This document shows positions 1-7,267 of a stretch of 64,000 nucleotides of DNA, piece by piece (the first letter of the stretch is position 1; each line of letters opens with the position of its first letter). This DNA comes from PALSA-911 sp963743035 (GTDB taxonomy: Bacteria; Pseudomonadota; Alphaproteobacteria; Acetobacterales; Acetobacteraceae), in the NCBI GenBank assembly GCA_963743035.1, contig CAVUOB010000003.1, positions 403,313 to 467,312 on the forward strand, in the 5' to 3' direction. The translations under genes and the position numbers were made by a program. The notes under the pieces were generated by a model, which was not told the origin of the DNA, made no database searches, and saw only the letters and a program-made list of their open reading frames with translations.

Positions 1-263
1 AGGTTCCAGATCCGCCCGCCGCTCTCGGTCACCGCGCCGGCCAGCATCTGCGGCGACATCTCATAGGCGCTGTTCATGCCGAACAGCGTGTCGAACACGA
101 GGTAGCCGTGATCGCGCGTCGGGTAGGTCGTGGTCCAGACCGGATCGAGCACGGGCACGTCGGTCTGCGGCACGAATTTCAGCACATTCGCACCGGCCGC
201 CCGGCCGATCGAGGGCAGCGCAAGCGCGGAGGCGGAGGCGGCGAGAAACGTGCGGCGATGCAT
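1..263 (-). CDS. ABC transporter peptide-type substrate-binding protein, N-terminal part
   Basis: Only the first 87 or so codons are inside the window; the gene continues past the left edge. The start ATG at 263 is preceded by AGGAGAG at a good distance. The protein opens MHRRTFLAASASALALP, a Tat-type twin-arginine signal peptide ending near GRAAG. It continues LKFVPQTDVPVLDPVW, which resembles the mature start of family 5 (dipeptide/oligopeptide) solute-binding proteins. It would be exported folded to the periplasm and deliver peptides or similar solutes to an ABC permease outside the window. The substrate cannot be told from this fragment. Confidence 0.75.
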   Translation of the reverse strand, partial: MHRRTFLAASASALALPSIGRAAGANVLKFVPQTDVPVLDPVWTTTYPTRDHGYLVFDTLFGMNSAYEMSPQMLAGAVTESGGRIWN

Positions 264-344
264 GGACGGGATCTCTCCTGCGGATGGATGGCGAAGCGTA
301 GCGCGCCAACGCACGCGCCGCAGCATAAAGCCGCAAGCGGGCCC

Positions 345-405
345 GCCTCGGCGCTCAGCGCCGGAAGACCGCCTCGGCGCTCAGCGCCGGAGGATCGCCT
401 CGGCG
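345..405. repeat. Tandem 26-bp repeat carrying a hairpin over the bluB stop
   Basis: Two near-identical 26-bp units lie head to tail (345-370 and 371-396), followed by 9 bp of a third unit. Each contains the perfect dyad GGCGC-TCA-GCGCC. In the second copy the TCA in the loop is the bluB stop codon read on the minus strand. The duplication therefore places one hairpin on the stop and one just beyond it. It may act as a weak terminator, but there is no T-tract. Confidence 0.6.
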
Positions 406-1010
406 TGCGACCGCCGGTATTCCCATCCCGCCCGCTCCAGTTCGGGATCCCGCGTCTCCGCCTCGGGATAGCCGAGGCAGAGATGGCCGATGAAGCGCCA
501 GTCGCGCGGAACATCCAGAATTTCGGCCATGCGCGGCGGATCGAGGATGGACACCCAGCCCATGCCGATCCCCTCGGCCCGGGCCGCGAGCCAGAGCGTG
601 TGCACGGCGGCGACCACCGAATACTCGGCCATCTCCGGCATGGTCCGCCGCCCCAGCCCATGGCCGGTTTCCGTGCCAGGGTCGGCGAACACGCTGACCT
701 GCGCCGGCGCCTGTTCGATGCCCGCCAGCTTGAGCGCGGCGTAGCGCCGGCCCTGTTCGTCCGGATAGGCGGCGAGCGCGTCCCGATTGCAGTCCCGGAA
801 CACCTCCAGCACCTGCCGCCGCCGCGCCGGGTCGTCGACGATGACGAACCGCCAGGGCTGGCTCAACCCGACCGAGGGAGAGAGGCAGGCGATGCCCAGC
901 AGGCGGTCGAGCGCGCCGGGCGGCAAAGCCTCGCCGCGGAACCGCCGGACGTCGCGCCGCCAGGTGAACAGCTCGAGCAGGCGCGATCGGAATTCGTCAT
1001 CGAAAATCAT
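381..1010 (-). CDS. bluB: 5,6-dimethylbenzimidazole synthase
   Basis: A 209-residue flavin-dependent nitroreductase-fold enzyme of the BluB type. It fragments reduced FMN with oxygen to make 5,6-dimethylbenzimidazole, the lower ligand of cobalamin. Family features are the early FxxRRDVRRF segment (about residues 15-25), SPSVGLSQPWRFV (about 45-57), the EYSVVAAVHTLWLAARAEGIGMGWVSI region and the C-terminal LCLGYPE. I start it at the ATG at 1010 (MIFDDEFRSR); the open frame runs further upstream, but that part has no family resemblance. It is divergent from queE. The leader has a weak resemblance to a cobalamin riboswitch (see findings). The stop lies inside a tandem hairpin repeat. Confidence 0.9.
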   Translation of the reverse strand: MIFDDEFRSRLLELFTWRRDVRRFRGEALPPGALDRLLGIACLSPSVGLSQPWRFVIVDDPARRRQVLEVFRDCNRDALAAYPDEQGRRYAALKLAGIEQAPAQVSVFADPGTETGHGLGRRTMPEMAEYSVVAAVHTLWLAARAEGIGMGWVSILDPPRMAEILDVPRDWRFIGHLCLGYPEAETRDPELERAGWEYRRSHAEAILRR

Positions 1011-1275
1011 GGCACAACCCAGGCTCGACACCCGGTCCCGGCGGTGCCGGGGCAGGCAATGCACCCGTTTCCCCGCCGGGCGCAAATATGGGGCGCAAGC
1101 ACGGGGCGGAGGCACTGGCGGATCGACGCGGCTTTCATCCCGCGGGGCGGCGTGCCATATCACGGCCACCCCCAATGCCCGATGGTCCCGGCAGCCCGTC
1201 CCGCCGCCACCGGCGAAGCGACCGCCCCCGCCGCGGGGCCCTGGGCATCTGAAACCTTTCGAGAGCGCTAGCGGA

Positions 1276-1911
1276 ATGGCCTATACCGTCAAGGAGATCT
1301 TCTACACCCTCCAGGGGGAGGGGGCGCAGGCCGGCCGCGCGTCCGTGTTCTGCCGCTTTTCCGGCTGCAATCTCTGGTCCGGCCGGGAAGAGGACCGCGC
1401 AGCGGCGACCTGCCAGTTCTGCGATACCGATTTCGTCGGCACCGACGGCACCGGCGGCGGCAAGTTCCGCACCGCCGAGGCCCTGGCCGACGCCGTCGCC
1501 GCGCAGTGGCCGGCCGACCGGCCGTTCTCGCGCTTCGTCGTCTGCACCGGCGGGGAGCCGCTGCTGCAGCTGGATGACGCGCTGATCGCCGCGCTGCATG
1601 CGCGCGGGTTCGAGATCGCGGTGGAAACCAACGGCACGCTGGCCGCGCCGGCGGGGATCGACTGGATCTGCGTCAGCCCCAAGGCCGGCGCGAAGCTGCG
1701 CCAGACCACGGGCCAGGAGCTGAAGCTGGTGGTCCCCCAGGAAGGCCTGTCGCCAGAGGCGTTCGAGGATCTGGATTTCGGGCGCTTCTCGCTGCAGCCG
1801 ATGGACGGGCCGGAGCGCGAGCGCAACACGCAATGGGCCACCGAGTTCTGCCTCGCCCATCCGCGCTGGCATCTGAGCCTGCAGACGCACAAGATGATCG
1901 GTATCCGCTAG
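1276..1911 (+). CDS. queE: 7-carboxy-7-deazaguanine synthase
   Basis: A 211-residue radical SAM enzyme that converts 6-carboxytetrahydropterin to 7-carboxy-7-deazaguanine in queuosine/deazapurine synthesis. It starts MAYTVKEIFYTLQGEG, the typical QueE opening. It has the expanded cluster motif of this subgroup, C-x14-C-x2-C (CNLWSG...CQFCDTDF), in place of the usual CxxxCxxC. CTGGEPLLQ (SAM-binding GGE) and CVSPKAG are also present. The ORF is open well upstream, but only the part from the ATG at 1276 matches the family. Other queuosine genes are not nearby. Confidence 0.92.
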   Translation: MAYTVKEIFYTLQGEGAQAGRASVFCRFSGCNLWSGREEDRAAATCQFCDTDFVGTDGTGGGKFRTAEALADAVAAQWPADRPFSRFVVCTGGEPLLQLDDALIAALHARGFEIAVETNGTLAAPAGIDWICVSPKAGAKLRQTTGQELKLVVPQEGLSPEAFEDLDFGRFSLQPMDGPERERNTQWATEFCLAHPRWHLSLQTHKMIGIR

Positions 1912-1968
1912 CCGGTTGGTCGTCGCGCCTGTCTGATCGGTGATTGTGCTTGCGTCCGCCCAACCGGC
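1911..1968. other. Widely spaced inverted repeat after queE
   Basis: Perfect 9-bp arms GCCGGTTGG (1911-1919) and CCAACCGGC (1960-1968) bracket 40 bp directly after the queE stop. It could form a terminator-like stem but has no T-run. The rest of the 1912-2367 gap has no convincing gene. It also holds one copy of a 29-bp repeat and a small hairpin, GGCCCCTAAGGGGTCC, about 30 nt before the next gene. Confidence 0.35.
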
Positions 1969-2093
1969 CTCAACCCCAAGCCGGCCAAGCGGCCGGGCGC
2001 TACGCGCGGGTTGACCCCGGCCGGGCCGACGAAGTGAGTGCTGCGATCAGACAAGCCCAAGAACTGCGCATCTGAGGTCTGCCCATCTCTCCG

Positions 2094-2122
2094 GCCGGAC
2101 AATCCGGAATCGAGGCAGCCGA
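2094..2122. repeat. 29-bp dispersed repeat, copy A
   Basis: Matches 3129-3157 at 25 of 29 positions in the same orientation. The core is a dyad of CCGGA and TCCGG followed by a conserved AATCG and GCAGCCGA tail. The two copies flank the mgtC-like gene. Confidence 0.6.
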
Positions 2123-2367
2123 AAACCACCAGCCTTCTATCCAGGCGGCGCATCCAGCTCCTGGCTGATGGCCGCGGCGAGCGAGCATGGCCTGCATAAA
2201 ATTCTGCTTCCTTCGGCTGGCGCAGTCTGGTCCGTGGGGAAGCAAAACAGTGACAGGATTGCGGTTTGGCTGAAAGCGGCACCCCGGCGTCGTTTTTCCC
2301 CGCTCCGCGATTGTTCTTCCCGCTTCCGGCCCCTAAGGGGTCCCGGCAACCGATCGAGGCCGGCCCC

Positions 2368-3108
2368 ATGTCCCAGCTGCCATCCCAGCTGCTACCCCTG
2401 CTCGCCGACATTCGTGACAGCGTGCTGATGAACACCTTCCTGGGCCTGGCCACCGCCTTCGCCCTTGGCACGCTGATCGGCTTCGAGCGGCAGTGGCGCC
2501 AGCGCAGCGCCGGGCTGCGCACCAACGTCCTGGTCGCGGTCGGCGCCGCCGCGTTCGCCGATATCGGCATGCGCCTCACGGGCGCGGAGGGCGCGACCCG
2601 GATCATCTCCTATGTGGTGTCCGGCATCGGCTTCCTCGGCGCCGGCGTGATCCTGAAGGACGGCACCAGCATCCGCGGCCTGAACACGGCCGCGACCCTC
2701 TGGTGCTCCGCCGCGGTCGGCACCATCGCCGGCGCGGGCATGCGCGGAGAGGCGGTGCTGGTGGCCGCCTTCGTGCTGGCCGGCAACACGCTGCTGCGCC
2801 CGCTGGTGAACTACGTCAACCGTCGCCCGATCGACGAGGACACGACGGAAACGATCTACCGCGTGCACGCGATCTGCGACCCCGAGCATGTCTCGGATGT
2901 GCGCGACCTGCTGTACGCCGAGCTGGAGCGCGCCCGCTACCCCGTCCAGGAGATCGAGACCCTGTCGGACACGGAGGAACAGGTGGAGCTGGCGGCGGTG
3001 CTGGTCCCGACGACCGCCGAGGCCGCGGAGCTCGATGCGGTCGTGCGGGCGTTGCTCGCGTCGCGCGTGGTCGACAGCGCCACATGGACCACGGCCGCCT
3101 CCGTCTAG
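2368..3108 (+). CDS. MgtC/SapB family membrane protein
   Basis: A 246-residue inner-membrane protein. The N-terminal half (about residues 18-145) is the MgtC domain, with GLATAFALGTLIGFERQWRQ, RTNVLVAVGAAAF, the glycine-rich GIGFLGAGVILKDG and RGLNTAATLWCSAAVG. The C-terminal half is a soluble ACT-like tail. MgtC proteins help cells cope with low magnesium and regulate the F-type ATPase in pathogens; in environmental bacteria the role is less clear. I chose the ATG at 2368 (MSQLPSQ) because the in-frame extension upstream is low-complexity. The gene converges on the mutarotase gene, and a 29-bp repeat lies on each side. No magnesium riboswitch was recognised. Confidence 0.85.
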   Translation: MSQLPSQLLPLLADIRDSVLMNTFLGLATAFALGTLIGFERQWRQRSAGLRTNVLVAVGAAAFADIGMRLTGAEGATRIISYVVSGIGFLGAGVILKDGTSIRGLNTAATLWCSAAVGTIAGAGMRGEAVLVAAFVLAGNTLLRPLVNYVNRRPIDEDTTETIYRVHAICDPEHVSDVRDLLYAELERARYPVQEIETLSDTEEQVELAAVLVPTTAEAAELDAVVRALLASRVVDSATWTTAASV

Positions 3109-3128
3109 CCCGGCCCCGCCGCTCCCCC

Positions 3129-3157
3129 GCCGGATCATCCGGAATCGGCGCAGCCGA
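3129..3157. repeat. 29-bp dispersed repeat, copy B
   Basis: Second copy of the repeat at 2094-2122, between the convergent stops of the mgtC-like gene and the mutarotase gene. Its CCGGATCATCCGG dyad could pair as a small hairpin and serve as a shared terminator. Confidence 0.6.
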
Positions 3158-3184
3158 CAGGGACGACCTCCCTGGTAATGATAT

Positions 3185-4339
3185 CTAATGGCCTTTTGCC
3201 TCCGTCACATCCGTTGTGAAACGGTACACCGTGGTCGCCTTGAACGTTTGTCCGGGCTTCAGCTCGGTCGTCGGGAACCCCGGCTTGTTCGGGCTGTCCG
3301 GGAAATGCTGCGTCTCCAGCGCGAACGCGTCGGATTGGCGGTACGTGGAGCCGGACGACCCGACGACGGAGCCATCCAGGGCATTGGCGCTGTAGACCTG
3401 CAAACCCGGCTGCGTCGTGCGCAGCTCCAGAATGCGGCCGCTGGCAGGGTCGTAGGCGCGCGCCGCCAGCGGCATCGGGTCACCCGGCGGCTTGTTCAGC
3501 ACGAAATTGTGGTCGTAACCATGCGCCGTGACCATTTGCGGATCCGGGCTGTCGAGCCGCGCCCCGATCGGGACCATGTTCCGGAAATCCAACGGCGTGC
3601 CCGCAACGGGCGCGAGCTCCCCGGTGGGGATGCTCGTTTCATCCATCGGCGTGTAACTGTCGGCATTGACCTGCAGCAACTGCCGAAAGACGGGACCGGA
3701 GCCGTTGCCCGCGAGATTGAAGTAGGAGTGGTTGGTCAGGTTCAGCACCGTGTCCTTGTCGGTGGTTGCCTCGTAATCGATGCGCAGTTCGTTGGCGTTC
3801 GTCAGCGTGTAGGTGACACGCACGTTCAGCGTGCCCGGGAAATGCTCGTCGCCGTCCGGGCTGGTATGGCTCAGCGTCGCGCTCACATCGCCGCCGTCGC
3901 CTTGCGTCTGCACCTGCCACAGGGCCTTGTCGAAACCATTCGGTCCACCATGAAGGGTGTTTTGGTGGTTGTTCGCGATCAGCCGGTATTCCGTTCCGTC
4001 CAGCGTGAAGCGCGCGTTGGCGATGCGGTTCGCGTAGCGGCCGATAAGGGCGCCGAAATGGAACGGCTGTCGCTCGTAATCCGTCAGCGAGCGACAGCCC
4101 AGCACCACGTCGCCAGGCTTTCCATCGCGGTCCGGCACGTCGATCTCGGTGATGACCCCGCCATAGGTCATGAATTTCACGACCATGCCGTGATCGTTGG
4201 TCATTGTGTAGAGATCGACCTGCCGCCCGTCCTGCGTCACGCCGAAGGATGCCTTCTCGATGTGTCCCGCAAAGGCCGGCGTGGTTGCGGCAAGGAGCGC
4301 GCCCATCATGGCAAGCGTCCCCGCGTGTGGGCTCTGCAT
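3185..4339 (-). CDS. galM: Secreted aldose 1-epimerase (mutarotase)
   Basis: A 384-residue galactose mutarotase-like protein that interconverts alpha and beta anomers of aldoses. The ATG at 4339 has GGAGGG upstream and opens a signal peptide (MQSPHAG...ALLAATTPAFA), so the enzyme is likely periplasmic. Family motifs are YGGVITEIDVPDR, GRYANRIANARF, NTLHGGPNGFDK (catalytic His), NLTNHSYFNLAG, GYDHNFVLN and a late FALETQHFPDSPN (catalytic Glu region). The ORF is open 46 codons further upstream, but that extension is Arg/Cys-rich and has no signal peptide. It stands alone, convergent with the mgtC-like gene, so its sugar pathway is not shown here. Confidence 0.9.
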   Translation of the reverse strand: MQSPHAGTLAMMGALLAATTPAFAGHIEKASFGVTQDGRQVDLYTMTNDHGMVVKFMTYGGVITEIDVPDRDGKPGDVVLGCRSLTDYERQPFHFGALIGRYANRIANARFTLDGTEYRLIANNHQNTLHGGPNGFDKALWQVQTQGDGGDVSATLSHTSPDGDEHFPGTLNVRVTYTLTNANELRIDYEATTDKDTVLNLTNHSYFNLAGNGSGPVFRQLLQVNADSYTPMDETSIPTGELAPVAGTPLDFRNMVPIGARLDSPDPQMVTAHGYDHNFVLNKPPGDPMPLAARAYDPASGRILELRTTQPGLQVYSANALDGSVVGSSGSTYRQSDAFALETQHFPDSPNKPGFPTTELKPGQTFKATTVYRFTTDVTEAKGH

Positions 4340-4458
4340 TCGAACCGCCCTCCGTCGAAGCGCCGGGATTGTTCGTCCTCCGCACCGGGCGTGACAAGCC
4401 ACGCGCGTCGGCCGACCATCAACACGCTGTGATGCGCAACAGAATTGCCGGCGGGCAT

Positions 4459-5301
4459 CTACGGCATGGGGTCGCACCCCACGGTCCCGCGCGAATTGAC
4501 CCGCATCTTCCCCGACCGCTGCAGCGTCACATCCACATCGTAGGAGATGACGCTCGGATCCTCCGAGGTGACCTTCGCCTTGCCGTAGGAAGCGGCGCAG
4601 ACGGGGATGAACGGCTGCGCCTGCGCCAGCGCATGCGGGACCTTCCCCTCGTTCAGCAGCTTGGCCCAGCAGGCGGGCCCCTCCTTGTAGACCGAGCAGG
4701 AACCGTTGACCCCGTGCCGGTACCGCAGGCGCACGGCATTGCCCTTCAAGGTCACGGAGGTGAACACGCCGTTGGTCGTGCCGTCGCGGTAGATCACCTG
4801 CCCGCCCACGGCATCCAGCACCACGAACGGGATGGCGCCGGTCGGGTCCGTCGCGCTGAAGAACAGGAACGGGCCTTTCCGGCCGGCGAAGCTGTGGCTG
4901 GCGGTGTTCAGCTTGGTCTCGCCCGCGGCGGGATCGGCGGTGCAGGGCGGCCGCTGCGAACCCGCGGCCACCGGAACCACGCTGGCCGCGCCGGGCGCGG
5001 GCGTATCGATGCCGGTCTCCCGGATCATCAGGTCGGGATAATAGGTGCAGCGGATCTCTCCGGCGGGATCCTGCTCCGGCCTGGCAGCGACATGCCGGAA
5101 CGGCACGCGCTGGACCGCCACGGGGCGGTCGAACGCGGAGGTTTCGCGCGATGCCTTGTCCGCGGCGTTGGCCGTGCCGGACGGCGCGATGCCGGGCAAA
5201 CTCAGCAGAACGGGCAAAATCAGCAAAAGGAGCATCGGAAACAGCAGCCGGGGGCCGGTCACGCGTGGCCGTGCGCCGATCGCTGCGGGTCCTGCTGCCA
5301 A
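4459..5301 (-). CDS. Secreted protein of unknown function
   Basis: A 280-residue protein that I do not recognise. A hydrophobic run LLFPMLLLLILPVLLSLPG marks a signal peptide or N-terminal anchor. The mature part has several cysteines (CTYYPDL, PPCTADP, SCSVYKEG, ACWAKLL, VCAASYGK, VGCDPMP), consistent with periplasmic disulfides. The start at 5301 is a TTG with a strong upstream GGGAGGGAG; it overlaps the previous gene by 43 nt. An ATG at 5235 just before the hydrophobic segment is the alternative but has no clear ribosome site. It is the last gene of a leftward run from the pterin dehydratase through the DUF1194 protein, suggesting one transcript. Confidence 0.6.
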   Translation of the reverse strand: MAAGPAAIGARPRVTGPRLLFPMLLLLILPVLLSLPGIAPSGTANAADKASRETSAFDRPVAVQRVPFRHVAARPEQDPAGEIRCTYYPDLMIRETGIDTPAPGAASVVPVAAGSQRPPCTADPAAGETKLNTASHSFAGRKGPFLFFSATDPTGAIPFVVLDAVGGQVIYRDGTTNGVFTSVTLKGNAVRLRYRHGVNGSCSVYKEGPACWAKLLNEGKVPHALAQAQPFIPVCAASYGKAKVTSEDPSVISYDVDVTLQRSGKMRVNSRGTVGCDPMP

Positions 5302-6002
5302 GGCATCTCCCTCCCCGCGATCTCTTGTATCAGTTTCCGCCGGATCGCCTCGCCAAACGCCGCGAAGTCATTGGCCGCGACCAGGAACGCCCCCGGTCCG
5401 CCGATCACCGAAGCGCGATAATACTCCGCCAGCGACTGGCCCGGAATGGGCGGATTGCCGGTGCCGATCGGCAGTCCGTTGATCGTGATGCCTTCCGCCG
5501 CCAGCCGGTCCCGCTCCGGCTCGGGCGGCGGGCCGTTGTTGTTGGCGCCGTCGCCGGAGACGTCGATCACCCGGCGCGTGCCCTCGAACGGACACGCGGC
5601 CAGCACCTCCCGGCTGTATTCCAGCCCGCCGGAGATGCTGGTCCATGTCATGTTCTGCGGCGGCGTGGTTCCCAGCTGGTCGGACCACGCCCGGGCGTCC
5701 TCGGCCCCGGCGATCCGGGTCCAGGGCACCACGATCTGATGATAGAAATAGCCGCCCCATTCGACATAGGCGACGGCGATCGCCCCCAGCGGCCCGCCGG
5801 CGACCGCCGCCAGCACCTTCGGATCGGTCATCGCCGCGCGATAGCCCTCGCGCTGCAACCGCGCCTCCGCCAGGTCCATCGACTGCGACACGTCGACCGC
5901 CAGCACCAGCAGCAGATCCACCGCCATCGCCGCGCGCGCGGGCGCGATGCCAGACGCAACCCCGGTCGCGAGCACGCCGCCTAGGAGGGCGCGCCGCCGC
6001 AT
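5259..6002 (-). CDS. DUF1194 domain protein (von Willebrand A-like), secreted
   Basis: A 247-residue protein with an RR-containing signal peptide (MRRRALLGG...IAPARA) and a von Willebrand A-like fold of the DUF1194 type. The metal-site motif is DVSQSMD near residue 37. VIDVSGDGANNNGPPP and ITINGLPIG follow, all typical of the family. It probably acts in the periplasm; the function of DUF1194 proteins is not established. It starts 6 nt after the small secreted protein upstream and overlaps the next gene downstream, so the three are likely co-expressed. Confidence 0.85.
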   Translation of the reverse strand: MRRRALLGGVLATGVASGIAPARAAMAVDLLLVLAVDVSQSMDLAEARLQREGYRAAMTDPKVLAAVAGGPLGAIAVAYVEWGGYFYHQIVVPWTRIAGAEDARAWSDQLGTTPPQNMTWTSISGGLEYSREVLAACPFEGTRRVIDVSGDGANNNGPPPEPERDRLAAEGITINGLPIGTGNPPIPGQSLAEYYRASVIGGPGAFLVAANDFAAFGEAIRRKLIQEIAGREMPWQQDPQRSAHGHA

Positions 6003-6008
6003 CCGGCC

Positions 6009-6356
6009 CTACTGCCCCACCACCACGCCCTGCAGCGGCATCCCGCTTGCGGTCCGGCATGTGCAAAGCGTTCCGACCGCTCCCTGCATGTCCATCCGGC
6101 AGGCCTGGCCGCCGACCCGGCAGATCGTGCTGAAGCCCGGCCGCAAGGGGCCGTCGGTCGCGGGCGGGAACCCCTGGTTGCCGAATGGCGACTGGCTGGG
6201 CGGAAATGCAGGCGGCGAATTGCCCCGCGAATTCGGCATGGTTCCCTGGGCCCGGACGGGAGCCGCGATCAGCAGCAGGGCGGCAACGGCGAGGCAGATG
6301 CGCATCAGCCTCCGGGAAGCACGCACCGCGTCGGCGGGGCCGCCATCGCCCTTCAC
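6009..6356 (-). CDS. Small proline-rich secreted protein
   Basis: A 115-residue protein that I do not recognise. The start at 6356 is a GTG overlapping the TGA of the upstream pterin dehydratase (GTGA). An ATG at 6305 gives a cleaner signal peptide (MRICLAVAALLLIAAPVRAQ). The mature part is rich in Pro, Gly and Ser, with four cysteines near the end (ICRVGGQACRM, TLCTCRTA). It sits directly before the DUF1194 gene and may work with it outside the cytoplasm. Confidence 0.6.
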   Translation of the reverse strand: MKGDGGPADAVRASRRLMRICLAVAALLLIAAPVRAQGTMPNSRGNSPPAFPPSQSPFGNQGFPPATDGPLRPGFSTICRVGGQACRMDMQGAVGTLCTCRTASGMPLQGVVVGQ

Positions 6357-6700
6357 GGCCCGCTCCCCGCCGCGATCCGGTCGAGCTTCGTCGCCATGAT
6401 GAAGTCGTTCTCGTGCAGTCCCTTGATCTTCTTGGTGCGCAGCGAAACCGTCGCATGGCCCCAGCCGAAGCAGATATCCGGGTGATGGCTCTCCGCCTCG
6501 GCCAGTTGGGCGGCGCGGGTCACGAAGGCGAATGCGTCCGAGAAATTTCGGAACCGGTAGTTGCGCTCGATGCGGGTGGCGTCATCCATCAGCGCCCATT
6601 CGGGAGCCTGGGAGCGGTATGCCTCGGCCTCCGCCAGGGTCAGCGGCGGCACGCCGCCGCGGCATGGCGTGCAGGTCTTCTCCGCAAGCGTCGTGCTCAT
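6353..6700 (-). CDS. phhB: Pterin-4a-carbinolamine dehydratase
   Basis: A 115-residue protein of the PCD/DCoH family, which dehydrates 4a-hydroxytetrahydrobiopterin during pterin recycling. The family pattern is clear: WALMDDATRIERNYRFRNFSDAFAFV, then AESHHPDICFGWGHATVSLRT with the catalytic histidines, and a C-terminal GLHENDFIMATKLD. It begins at an ATG at 6700. No aromatic amino acid hydroxylase is adjacent, so its partner enzyme is unknown. Its TGA overlaps the GTG of the next gene. Confidence 0.92.
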   Translation of the reverse strand: MSTTLAEKTCTPCRGGVPPLTLAEAEAYRSQAPEWALMDDATRIERNYRFRNFSDAFAFVTRAAQLAEAESHHPDICFGWGHATVSLRTKKIKGLHENDFIMATKLDRIAAGSGP

Positions 6701-6766
6701 GTTGCTTCCTCCCCGTTCCTGGCCTTTCAGTTGGGGACGCCGGGGCAGGCCCGAAAGGGGGCCGGG

Positions 6767-7258
6767 TCAACCCGACACGGAAGCCGAACCGCCGCGACGC
6801 GCCCTTGGTTGCGCCCGTGCCTGCGGCAGCGTCCCGCGGCTGACGGCGATCCCGAGCTCCAGGCTTTGCGCAATCCGCCTGGCCCGGACCATCAGATGCT
6901 CCACCGCCGCCGGCGTGCAGATCGAGTTGGCGGTTTCCTCGAACAATTCCAGCCAGCGCGCGAAATGCGCCGGCTCCAGTCCGAGCGGCAGATGCGCCGC
7001 CATCGGCTGGCCGTGATAGCGCCCGGTCATCAACGCGACCGACGACCAGAAGGCGCAGATCTGGGTGATATGCGCCTCCCAGTCCCGCACATGGGCGAAG
7101 ATCGGGCCGATCAGCCTGTCCTGCCGCGCGGCGCCGTAGAATGCCCGCACCAGCCGTTCGAGAACCGCCTCGTCGAGGCCGGTCGCCGCGCGGATGCCTT
7201 GCGCCAGCTCCGCCCGGCGCTCGGCCGTTTCGGGGATCGGCATCGACGGTGCGGCCAT
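6767..7258 (-). CDS. Group III truncated haemoglobin
   Basis: A 163-residue protein of the group III (P) truncated globins. Typical segments are LVRAFYGAARQDRLIGPIF, HITQICAFWSSVALMTGRYHGQPMAAH (E/F helix region with the proximal side) and HFARWLELFEETA. Group III globins bind oxygen and nitric oxide, but their role is often unclear. It starts 9 nt after the hmp stop on the same strand, so it is almost certainly in the hmp operon and under the same NO-responsive operator. The last 25 residues are Arg-rich and may lie outside the globin fold. Confidence 0.88.
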   Translation of the reverse strand: MAAPSMPIPETAERRAELAQGIRAATGLDEAVLERLVRAFYGAARQDRLIGPIFAHVRDWEAHITQICAFWSSVALMTGRYHGQPMAAHLPLGLEPAHFARWLELFEETANSICTPAAVEHLMVRARRIAQSLELGIAVSRGTLPQARAQPRARRGGSASVSG

Positions 7259-7267
7259 CGGCCTGCC

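Noticed and set aside
2200..2367. A magnesium riboswitch before the mgtC-like gene
   Set aside because: Only one small hairpin (GGCCCCTAAGGGGTCC) is visible, and no M-box-like core was found.
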